Positions 15,349-22,024 of a stretch of DNA of 30,526 bases are shown in pieces (positions within the stretch are counted from its first letter, which is position 1; each line of letters begins with the position of its first letter). The stretch is from positions 1 to 30,526 of the forward strand of contig CAZABG010000022.1 of NCBI GenBank assembly GCA_964483465.1, in the 5' to 3' direction. Under the pieces are notes generated by a model. It did no database searches. It saw only the letters and a program-made list of their open reading frames with translations, and was not told where the DNA came from. This DNA comes from CAZABG01 sp964483465. Its GTDB lineage: Bacteria; Chlamydiota; Chlamydiia; Chlamydiales; Parachlamydiaceae. The position numbers were made by a program, and so were the translations under genes.

Positions 15349-17190
15349 ATGGCAAAGCAATATGACGAAAGCACAGTAAAAACCCTCGACGCACTTTCAC
15401 ACATTCGTCTCAGGTCTGGGATGTATATTGGAAGGCTAGGCGACGGATCAAACCCCGATGACGGGATTTATATCATGATGAAAGAAGTAATCGACAATAG
15501 TGTCGACGAGTTCATTATGAAACATGGAAAAAAGATTATCATCGATCTTGATCCGGAAAAATCTATAGTTTCAGTTCGAGATTATGGCCGAGGAATACCT
15601 CTCGGTAAAGTTATTGATTGCGTTAGCCAAATCAATACCGGTGCAAAATATAATGACGACGTTTTTCAATTTTCAGTAGGTTTAAACGGTGTTGGTACAA
15701 AAGCGGTAAATGCCCTTTCTGAGCAGTTCAAAGTACGTAGCATTAGAGACGGCGAATTTTTAGAAGCCGATTTTGAAAAAGGCGTTTTGAAAGGCCAAAA
15801 AAAAGGAAAATCGAAAGAAGAGAATGGAACTTACGTAGAGTTCAGACCTGATCCCGAGATTTTCAAGAAGTATAAATTTTTAAACGAATATATCATCAAA
15901 CGTCTTAAGCATTACGCCTATTTGAACACCGGACTTACGCTTGTTTATAATGGCGAAGAGATAAAATCGGATAATGGGCTTCTTGATTTATTGAACGAAG
16001 AAGTAAGCGATGACAGGCTCTATGAGCCCCTTCATTACCGGGGTAAAACTTTGGAATTTGCTTTTCTTCACACTACAAGCTACGGAGAAAGTTACTTCTC
16101 ATTTGTCAATGGACAGTATACCCAAGACGGCGGCACGCACCTATCCGCTTTTAGAGAAGGCATTTTAAAAGGGGTAAACGAGTTTGCGAAAAAGAACTTC
16201 CAGGGCGTCGATGTCCGCGAAGGGATGGTAGGTACGATTCTTGTTAAAGTAAAAGAGCCGATGTTTGAATCGCAGACTAAGAACAAACTCTCCAATACTG
16301 AAATTAGAGGTCCGATTGTCCAGGAGACAAAAGAGGCAGTACAAAACCTCCTTTATAAGAATCCGGAAGTCGCAAATAAAATCATCGAACGGATCGCCTT
16401 TAATGAAAAGTTGAGAAAAGAACTTGCCGCGGTAAAAAAAGAAGCGAAAGAGAAGCAAAAGAAAATCTCGTTCAAAATTCCAAAACTTAGAGATTGCAAA
16501 TACCATCTTTCAGACGGCACCAAAGAAGGCGAAAGAAGCATGATCTTTATGACCGAGGGAGAGTCGGCTTCGGCGTCGATCGTCGCGTCGCGCGATCCTT
16601 TGACTCAAGCGGTGTTCTCTTTAAGAGGGAAGCCATTAAACGTTCATGGAATGAAAATTGATCAGCTTTATAAGAACGAAGAAATGTTTAATTTGATGAG
16701 TGCATTAAACATTGAAGATGATGTGGCCTCGCTTCGTTATAACAAAGTAATTCTTGCAACCGATGCCGATGTTGATGGAATGCATATCCGCAATCTGCTC
16801 ATTACTTTCTTCTTAACCTATTTTGAAGGGCTTGTTTTGAATGGGCACCTTCATATTCTTGAAACTCCGCTCTTTAAAGTGCGTAATAAAGAGAAGACTA
16901 TTTATTGCTATAGTGAAGAAGAACGGGATAGAGCCATTAAAGAGCTTAAAAAGGGGGTTGAAATTACCCGCTTCAAAGGACTTGGTGAAATATCTGCGCA
17001 CGAATTTAAGAATTTTATTTCAAAAGACATCCGTTTAAGACCCGTTTCTATCGGCATGTTCTCTGAAATTAAGAGTACCTTAGAGTTTTATATGGGTAAG
17101 AACACCCCTGAGAGAAAGAACTTTATTATGGAAAATCTGGTTTCTGAAGAAGAGGCTTTAAAAGAATTGGTGGGGTTCCCAAATGGATGA
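15349..17190 (+). CDS. parE: DNA topoisomerase IV-type subunit B (GyrB2/ParE)
   Basis: 613 residues, the short ParE length (gyrase B is usually longer). The GHKL ATPase has KEVIDNSVDEF (E46/N50 equivalents of the N-box), DYGRGIPLG at 78-86 and GLNGVGTKAVNALS. The TOPRIM domain has MTEGESASASI near 401 and ATDADVDGMHIRNLL near 470. It ends with YMGKNTPERKNFIMENL, where GyrB/ParE proteins read MGxxxxxRxxFIxxN. With ParC it forms the tetramer that decatenates chromosomes. It overlaps parC by 8 bases, so subunit synthesis is coupled. TGATAATAT at about 15330-15338 could be its -10 region, without a convincing -35. C. trachomatis has the same pair as gyrB2/gyrA2 (CT661/660). Confidence 0.95.
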   Translation: MAKQYDESTVKTLDALSHIRLRSGMYIGRLGDGSNPDDGIYIMMKEVIDNSVDEFIMKHGKKIIIDLDPEKSIVSVRDYGRGIPLGKVIDCVSQINTGAKYNDDVFQFSVGLNGVGTKAVNALSEQFKVRSIRDGEFLEADFEKGVLKGQKKGKSKEENGTYVEFRPDPEIFKKYKFLNEYIIKRLKHYAYLNTGLTLVYNGEEIKSDNGLLDLLNEEVSDDRLYEPLHYRGKTLEFAFLHTTSYGESYFSFVNGQYTQDGGTHLSAFREGILKGVNEFAKKNFQGVDVREGMVGTILVKVKEPMFESQTKNKLSNTEIRGPIVQETKEAVQNLLYKNPEVANKIIERIAFNEKLRKELAAVKKEAKEKQKKISFKIPKLRDCKYHLSDGTKEGERSMIFMTEGESASASIVASRDPLTQAVFSLRGKPLNVHGMKIDQLYKNEEMFNLMSALNIEDDVASLRYNKVILATDADVDGMHIRNLLITFFLTYFEGLVLNGHLHILETPLFKVRNKEKTIYCYSEEERDRAIKELKKGVEITRFKGLGEISAHEFKNFISKDIRLRPVSIGMFSEIKSTLEFYMGKNTPERKNFIMENLVSEEEALKELVGFPNG

Positions 17191-19087
17191 TTTAAAACAC
17201 CAAATGAAGGATTACTTCCTTCAGTATGCCTCCTATGTCATTTTGGATCGAGCGATCCCTAATGTTTTTGACGGGCTTAAACCGGTTCAAAGGCGTATTT
17301 TACATACCCTTTATAAAATGCATGATGAAAAGCTTCACAAGGTTGCAAACGTTGTGGGTCAAACCATGCAATTTCACCCACATGGCGATGCGCCTATTTA
17401 TGAAGCGCTCGTCAATCTTTCTAATAAAGGCTATCTGCTCGACCAGCAAGGAAATTTCGGTAACATCTTTACGGGCGATCCATCGGCCGCGGCCCGTTAC
17501 ATCGAAACGCGTCTATCAGAGCTTGCTCGCGAGACGATGTTTAATCCTGATTTAACAGAAACGGTGCCTTCCTATGATGGAAGAAATCAAGAGCCGGTTG
17601 TACTTCCCGCCAAAATTCCCTTACTTCTTATGCAAGGGGCAGACGGCATCGCAGTGGGTATGGCAACCCATATCTTGCCTCACAACTTTAAAGAACTTCT
17701 TGAAGCGGAGATTGCCTACCTTCAGGGAGAAAGATATAAGCTCATTCCCGATTTTCCAACCGGAGGCATTTTAGATGCGTCCGGCTATGAAAGAGGAAAG
17801 GGTAAAGTTAAGCTGCGCGCAAAGATCGATATCGTAGATCCAAAAACCTTGGTTATCCGTGAAATTTGCTACGGAACAACGACAGAAAGTTTGATTAAAT
17901 CGATTGATGAAGCTGCGAAAAGAGGTAAAATCAAAATCGAGGCGATTAACGACTACACGGCAAGCCATGTAGAAATCGAGATTAAATTGCCTCGAGGCCA
18001 GTATGCGGAAGAACTCATCAATGGACTTTACGCATTTACTGAATGCGAAGTGGCTCTTAATTCTCAAATCATTGTCATTCGTGACAACAGGCCTTGGGAA
18101 ACAGATGTTCACCAAATTCTAGAGCTTCATGCAGATATGCTTGTTCAATACCATAAGCGCGAGCTTGAAATTGAACGCGATCGGATTTTGGAAAAAATCT
18201 TCTATAAAACGCTTGAGCAAATATTTATTGAAAACCGTCTTTATAAAAAGATTGAGACGGTCAAAACGATGGAAGGCATTCATAAGGCCATTGAAGAATC
18301 CTTAGAGCCTTTCCACAAGAAATTGATTCGTATACCTACGCATGATGATAGGGAAAAGCTTTTGCAAATTCCTATCCGCCGTATCTCACGTTTCGATATT
18401 GAAAAGAATCAGGATGAGATTGTCGGTTTAGAGGATCAGCTTGCAGAAGTCGAAAAACACCTGAAGTCCGTTAAAAAATACACGATCAATTACATAAACA
18501 AGCTTATTCAAAAGTACGGAAAGCAATATAAGCGCAAAACAGTCGTAAAAGAGATTGAAGAGATTGATAAGCGCGCGATTGCCACAAAGCAAGTTAAGTT
18601 GGGCTTTGATCCGCAAGGAGGCTTCATCGGAACGAAAGTTCAAGGGCCTGTCATGATCGAATGCACCAACTTCGATAAACTGCTCGTCATGTATAAAGAC
18701 GGCTCCTATCAGGTGATCAATATCCCTGAAAAGCAGTACGTCAACCAAGATGGCAGAAAAGTGGTTTATGTAGGTGTTGCTGATAAGAAAACGGTGATTA
18801 ACGTGGTCTATAAGCAAAACGAAACTAACCAATGCTACGCGAAAAGGTTTGTCGTGGATAAATTCATACTCGACAAAATGTATAACTACATTGAAGAGGA
18901 TTCGAGCCTTGAATATCTGACAACGGATGCGGAGCCGGTCGTTGAATTGAAATTCGTTCCTAAGCTAAAGCAGAAAGTAGGCCAGATTATTTATCCTATG
19001 AAAGACCTGCTTATAAAAGGGGTTCAGGCGCGAGGCGTTCGCATTTCCAATAATCAAGTGAAGAAGGTAACGCCTCTTGCCACGTAG
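17183..19087 (+). CDS. parC: DNA topoisomerase IV-type subunit A (GyrA2/ParC)
   Basis: Breakage-reunion subunit, 634 residues. The active-site Tyr is Y106 in SAAARYIETRLS. The winged-helix region QTMQFHPHGDAPIYEALVNL includes the quinolone-resistance-determining positions; the usual Ser (E. coli GyrA S83/ParC S80) is Ala70 here, while the acidic residue four positions later is kept as Glu74. A long coiled coil (about 335-470) follows, then a short beta-rich tail with only a few pinwheel-like blades, so the C-terminal DNA-wrapping domain is much reduced, as expected for a ParC. It overlaps parE upstream and recX downstream. Confidence 0.95.
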   Translation: MDDLKHQMKDYFLQYASYVILDRAIPNVFDGLKPVQRRILHTLYKMHDEKLHKVANVVGQTMQFHPHGDAPIYEALVNLSNKGYLLDQQGNFGNIFTGDPSAAARYIETRLSELARETMFNPDLTETVPSYDGRNQEPVVLPAKIPLLLMQGADGIAVGMATHILPHNFKELLEAEIAYLQGERYKLIPDFPTGGILDASGYERGKGKVKLRAKIDIVDPKTLVIREICYGTTTESLIKSIDEAAKRGKIKIEAINDYTASHVEIEIKLPRGQYAEELINGLYAFTECEVALNSQIIVIRDNRPWETDVHQILELHADMLVQYHKRELEIERDRILEKIFYKTLEQIFIENRLYKKIETVKTMEGIHKAIEESLEPFHKKLIRIPTHDDREKLLQIPIRRISRFDIEKNQDEIVGLEDQLAEVEKHLKSVKKYTINYINKLIQKYGKQYKRKTVVKEIEEIDKRAIATKQVKLGFDPQGGFIGTKVQGPVMIECTNFDKLLVMYKDGSYQVINIPEKQYVNQDGRKVVYVGVADKKTVINVVYKQNETNQCYAKRFVVDKFILDKMYNYIEEDSSLEYLTTDAEPVVELKFVPKLKQKVGQIIYPMKDLLIKGVQARGVRISNNQVKKVTPLAT

Positions 19088-19481
19088 TTTAAGGGAAACG
19101 GCGATTGCCTATATATCGCGTCGTTCATGCCATTCTAAGGAACTTGAATCCTACCTCAAAAGAAAAGGTTTTTTTGAGGTAGAGTCTTTAATTTCGGAAT
19201 TCAAGCGTTTGGGCTACCTAAATGATGAAGAATGGCTGAAAGCTTATGAAAGATCGGAAGCTCGTAAAGGGCGTTCACGTAAAGCGTCTAATTACAAGCT
19301 TTATCAAAAAGGTATTTCTACAAAAATAGATGGCGATGATGAAGAGGCCCTTGATCTTGCGATCTTGAAAAAGACGAAAGGCGTTGAGATCGATGAAGAA
19401 AACCGTCCTAAATTGATCTCATACCTAATCCGTAAAGGGTTCTCCTATGATAAAGTCCTTTCTAAATTGAAAGCATATTAA
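19077..19481 (+). CDS. recX: RecX family protein
   Basis: 134 residues matching the RecX helical repeat: AIAYISRRSCHSKELESYLKRKGF, then VESLISEFKRLGYLNDEEWLKAY, then a basic KGRSRKASNYKLYQKGIS segment. RecX proteins usually inhibit RecA filaments. The start is TTG 19077, which overlaps the end of parC by 11 bases; AAGGT lies 9 bases upstream, and the next internal candidates would cut the first helix. The location behind parC rather than behind recA is unusual. The C-terminal third (LDLAILKKTKGVEIDEEN...LIRKGFSYDKVLSKL) fits the third RecX helix bundle. Confidence 0.85.
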   Translation: MPRSLRETAIAYISRRSCHSKELESYLKRKGFFEVESLISEFKRLGYLNDEEWLKAYERSEARKGRSRKASNYKLYQKGISTKIDGDDEEALDLAILKKTKGVEIDEENRPKLISYLIRKGFSYDKVLSKLKAY

Positions 19482-19493
19482 ACGTAATATTTT

Positions 19494-19601
19494 ACATGAT
19501 CTCACTTAAGCTAGGCTTAGTGAGATGTAGGGTCCGATTAATGGTGGAAATGGATGCGAAGCGACCTTAGATCTCTTAAAGCAAAGCTTTAGAGATCATG
19601 T
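19494..19601. repeat. Nested inverted-repeat region downstream of recX
   Basis: Outer arms ACATGATCT (19494-19502) and AGATCATGT (19593-19601) pair perfectly. Inside are a hairpin ATCTCACTTAAGC/GCTTAGTGAGAT (19500-19525, one bulge) and a hairpin GATCTCTTAAAGC-AAA-GCTTTAGAGATC (about 19570-19597, one bulge), with about 45 unpaired bases between them. The design resembles the 3088-3186 cloverleaf with different sequence. It may end the parE-parC-recX transcript or be an independent element; inner and outer arms compete for some bases. Confidence 0.6.
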
Positions 19602-19679
19602 TAATTTATCATTAAGAACCTATTTTGGAGAGATCTCGTTATAAAAATTAGTTCGATAACCATATTAAACGGGATATGC

Positions 19680-19685
19680 TATAAT
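19680..19685 (+). promoter_or_regulatory. Candidate -10 box for the small ORF at 19705
   Basis: TATAAT lies 19 bases before the ATG, with AAGGAG (19693-19698) as a strong ribosome binding site 6 bases before it. No clear -35 is present, and the leader would be short. The ribosome binding site is certain; the promoter is tentative. Confidence 0.4.
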
Positions 19686-19704
19686 AATTATTAAGGAGTG
19701 TTGA

Positions 19705-19968
19705 ATGAGCGATAATACGCAAAGCAGTTCTACCGTTGAGACTCAATCTGCGTCCAAGACGGAAACAGCATCAACGCAAAGTCAAGCGCCAAGCGGCAAA
19801 GCCGATTCATTTACTCAAGTCAATAGCATGTCAGACTTGAAGAACAAAGCGCCGGAAGTGTATCAAAAGATGATGGAAGGCATTGCGATGAAAATCTGCA
19901 ATGAGATGAAAGCTTCCCAAGAACGAATCAAAGATATGAATCGCGAAGCTCGAAATAATGTCGGCTAA
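19705..19968 (+). CDS. Small Ser/Thr/Gln-rich hypothetical protein (position of CT659)
   Basis: 87 residues. I do not recognise a domain. The first 35 residues are almost only Ser, Thr, Gln, Ala, Glu and Lys and must be disordered. The rest (MSDLKNKAPEVYQKMMEGIAMKI...MKASQERIKDMNREARN) is a helical, Met- and Lys-rich segment without signal or membrane stretch. It has the strongest Shine-Dalgarno sequence in the window, suggesting high expression. In Chlamydia a small hypothetical gene (CT659) lies in the same slot between gyrA2 and the pseudouridine synthase, so orthology is likely but not shown. Stop and next start overlap by 11 bases. Confidence 0.75.
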   Translation: MSDNTQSSSTVETQSASKTETASTQSQAPSGKADSFTQVNSMSDLKNKAPEVYQKMMEGIAMKICNEMKASQERIKDMNREARNNVG

Positions 19969-20206
19969 ACTATTTCTTTCTGCTGAATCTACTAAAATAC
20001 CACGCGATTTGATGGATCTTTATTTAAAAAGAAATCTTTTTTCCCAACATAAGAATAATGTCGGGATTTGGTTAGAATATCCTTTAGACCTAGAGACTTT
20101 AAAATTAAAAATTGCCTTTTTAGAAAGTCTTCTAAAAAAGATCTCGCCCGAGTATACTAAAGCTTTAAATCCTATAAAGCTGAACATTTATTTTGAATCC
20201 ATCTGA
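19958..20206 (+). CDS. Small hypothetical protein between CT659-like gene and rluD
   Basis: 82 residues of unknown function. It overlaps the previous gene by 11 bases and the next by 14, in a chain of overlaps that supports real translation. The sequence is predicted helical with a Leu-rich middle (LEYPLDLETLKLKIAFLESLLKKI), no signal peptide and no Cys. It could be a partner of the preceding small protein. It might also be spurious, but then a 225-base gap would be left inside a tight operon. Confidence 0.55.
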   Translation: MSAKLFLSAESTKIPRDLMDLYLKRNLFSQHKNNVGIWLEYPLDLETLKLKIAFLESLLKKISPEYTKALNPIKLNIYFESI

Positions 20207-21086
20207 AGACTTTTTCATATCCCAACAAGAAACAAACATCCGTCTTGATAAGTTGCTTGCCGATAAATTCAGCCCGCACTTTTCCCGCACCTATTTTGCC
20301 AATCTAATTGAAGACGGACTTGTTTTGCTTAATGGCAAAAAAGCCAAGAAACGTCATACCGGGGAAGAAGGGGATCAGGTTGAAATTTTCTTTCGGATGG
20401 AAGAGCCAACCGATTTAACGCCGGAAAATATTCCTCTCGATGTCGTTTATGAAGATGAATATATGGTCGTAGTCAATAAACCTGTCGGCATGGTTGTCCA
20501 TCCTGCCGTTGGAAATTGGAGCGGCACCTTTGTGAACGCGCTCTTGTATCACTGCCATGTAGAGAAAGATGGCTCATTAAGGCCAGGGATCGTTCACAGG
20601 CTCGATAAAGATACGTCAGGACTTTTGATTGGCGCAAAGACAGCCGAGGCTCAGAAGAGGCTAATGGAGCTGTTTTCTACACGATCGATTTATAAAGAGT
20701 ACCGGGCCAATACGTTTGGCGCGCCGCCTGTTGGAAAGATAGAAACATTGATCGGACGCAATCCTAAGAACCGGCAAGAGATGGCGGTAGTTTTAGAAAA
20801 TGGTAAAAGGGCCGTGACCGATATCGAAGTGTTGCATAAGGAAGGGGAATTTGCGTACGTAAAATGCGTGATTGAAACGGGCCGTACGCATCAAATTAGA
20901 GTCCATTTGAAGCATTTAAAAGCGCCGGTTCTCGGCGATCCGATCTACGGCGCAGATAAAGTGAACCAAAAGTACAAATTAACTCGTCCCCTTTTGCATG
21001 CGTATCGTCTGACTTTCACGCATCCCTTTACGGGCAAAATCGTTGATTTGACCGCGCCGATTCCGTCAGATTTCGTAATTCAATGA
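20193..21086 (+). CDS. rluD: RluA/RluD-family 23S rRNA pseudouridine synthase
   Basis: 297 residues. The N-terminal S4 domain (about 14-75, RLDKLLADKFSPHFSRTYFANLIEDG...LNGKKAKK) binds RNA. The catalytic domain has the signature VHRLDKDTSGLLIGAKT at 134-150, with D138 as the expected nucleophilic Asp, plus NKPVGMVVHPA and ETGRTHQIRVHLKHLKAPVLGD. Substrate by analogy: uridines of 23S rRNA helix 69; RluC-like or broader specificity cannot be excluded. The start is TTG 20193, inside the end of the previous ORF. It corresponds to sfhB (CT658) of Chlamydia. A perfect hairpin follows 8 bases after the stop. Confidence 0.92.
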   Translation: MNPSEDFFISQQETNIRLDKLLADKFSPHFSRTYFANLIEDGLVLLNGKKAKKRHTGEEGDQVEIFFRMEEPTDLTPENIPLDVVYEDEYMVVVNKPVGMVVHPAVGNWSGTFVNALLYHCHVEKDGSLRPGIVHRLDKDTSGLLIGAKTAEAQKRLMELFSTRSIYKEYRANTFGAPPVGKIETLIGRNPKNRQEMAVVLENGKRAVTDIEVLHKEGEFAYVKCVIETGRTHQIRVHLKHLKAPVLGDPIYGADKVNQKYKLTRPLLHAYRLTFTHPFTGKIVDLTAPIPSDFVIQ

Positions 21087-21094
21087 TTTTATTC

Positions 21095-21139
21095 CAGGAT
21101 CACGGCCATGCAACCTTTGGTTGCATGGCCGTGATCCTG
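21095..21139. repeat. Perfect 21-bp hairpin, same family as 3088-3186
   Basis: The 21-base arm begins CAGGATCACGGCCATG, has a TTT loop, and its exact complement ends CGTGATCCTG at 21139, followed by TTAAAAAAA. The ten outer bases of both arms and the A-rich right flank are identical in design to the cloverleaf at 3088-3186. It probably ends the rluD mRNA, but there is no T-run, so factor-independent termination is not obvious. Confidence 0.9.
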
Positions 21140-21187
21140 TTAAAAAAATATGGGAAATTCTATGTTTTTAGGTAAAATTTAAAAATC

Positions 21188-21628
21188 ATGCGCGCGTTAA
21201 TACAAAGAGTTTCTTCCTCCCAGGTCACAGTTGACGATAAAGTAATCGGTAAAATTGGACAGGGTTTTACGGTGCTGGTGGGCTACACCCATACGGATAC
21301 CCCTTTATTAAATGACAAAATGGTCGATAAAATCCTGAATCTTAGGGTTTTTGCGGATGACGCCGGAAAAATGAATTTAAGTGTAAAAGAAGTGGGGGGG
21401 TCTCTCCTTGTTGTCAGTCAATTTACTTTGTATGGAAATGTAAGCGGCGGCAGGCGGCCTGATTTTCTTAAAAGCGCAAAACCTGAACTTGCAATTCCTT
21501 TATATAATGATTTTATAGAAAAACTAAAGAGACACATCTTAGTTGAGACAGGTGAATTCGGCGCTATGATGCACGTTTCGCTTGTAAATGAGGGTCCTGT
21601 TACGTTAATGATTGAATTTGAATCTTGA
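21188..21628 (+). CDS. dtd: D-aminoacyl-tRNA deacylase
   Basis: 146 residues, standard Dtd length. Starts MRALIQRVSSSQVTVD. It has the two active-site motifs: SQFTLYG near residues 78-84 and NEGPVT near 137-142 (usual form NxGPVT), whose Gly-Pro pair forms the cross-subunit chiral-proofreading site. The enzyme removes D-amino acids (and glycine from tRNA-Ala) in the cytoplasm as a homodimer. It lies 49 bases behind the hairpin after rluD and probably has its own promoter in that gap. No Shine-Dalgarno sequence is obvious. Confidence 0.95.
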   Translation: MRALIQRVSSSQVTVDDKVIGKIGQGFTVLVGYTHTDTPLLNDKMVDKILNLRVFADDAGKMNLSVKEVGGSLLVVSQFTLYGNVSGGRRPDFLKSAKPELAIPLYNDFIEKLKRHILVETGEFGAMMHVSLVNEGPVTLMIEFES

Positions 21629-21769
21629 CAAATTTTGAGAGATGCCTCGCATTTTAAATCTAGTCAAATAATCGGTTGATGGGTAGATTGAAAAATAGAC
21701 ATCTTACAAATGATGTAGATTTGGCATGGTCGAACGCGCCCATCGCCTATACTGAAAGAGGATCGAAAA

Positions 21770-22024
21770 ATGAAAGAGTTCGTGGCTTATATTGTTAAGA
21801 ATCTAGTTGATCACCCGGATAAAGTGGTCATCAACGAGATTGGTGGAACTCAAACTTTGATTATTGAGCTGTCAGTGGAAAAATCTGATATCGGCAAAAT
21901 TATCGGGAAAAAGGGAAAAACGATTAACGCAATTAGAACTCTTCTTATGTCGGTCGCAAGCCGCAATGGAATTCGGGTTAATCTCGAAATTCTTGAAGAG
22001 AACGGTTCGCGCGTTAGCGAATAA
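21770..22024 (+). CDS. khpA: KH-domain RNA-binding protein (KhpA-like)
   Basis: 84 residues, one KH domain. The GxxG loop is in GKIIGKKGKTINAIRTLL, and the start MKEFVAYIVKNLVDHPDKV is typical of the KhpA/YlqC family, small RNA chaperones that dimerise with KhpB in Gram-positive bacteria. AGAGGA precedes the ATG by 8 bases. The 141 bases before it hold no gene; TATACT at 21748 could be a -10, but the leader would then be very short. Its 3' end overlaps the convergent DHH gene by 11 bases. Confidence 0.9.
   Translation: MKEFVAYIVKNLVDHPDKVVINEIGGTQTLIIELSVEKSDIGKIIGKKGKTINAIRTLLMSVASRNGIRVNLEILEENGSRVSE

Noticed and set aside
21720..21740. Possible sigma-54 promoter before the KH gene (TTGGCATGG)
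   Set aside because: The required GC of the -12 element is not at the right distance; only the TGGCA half fits.
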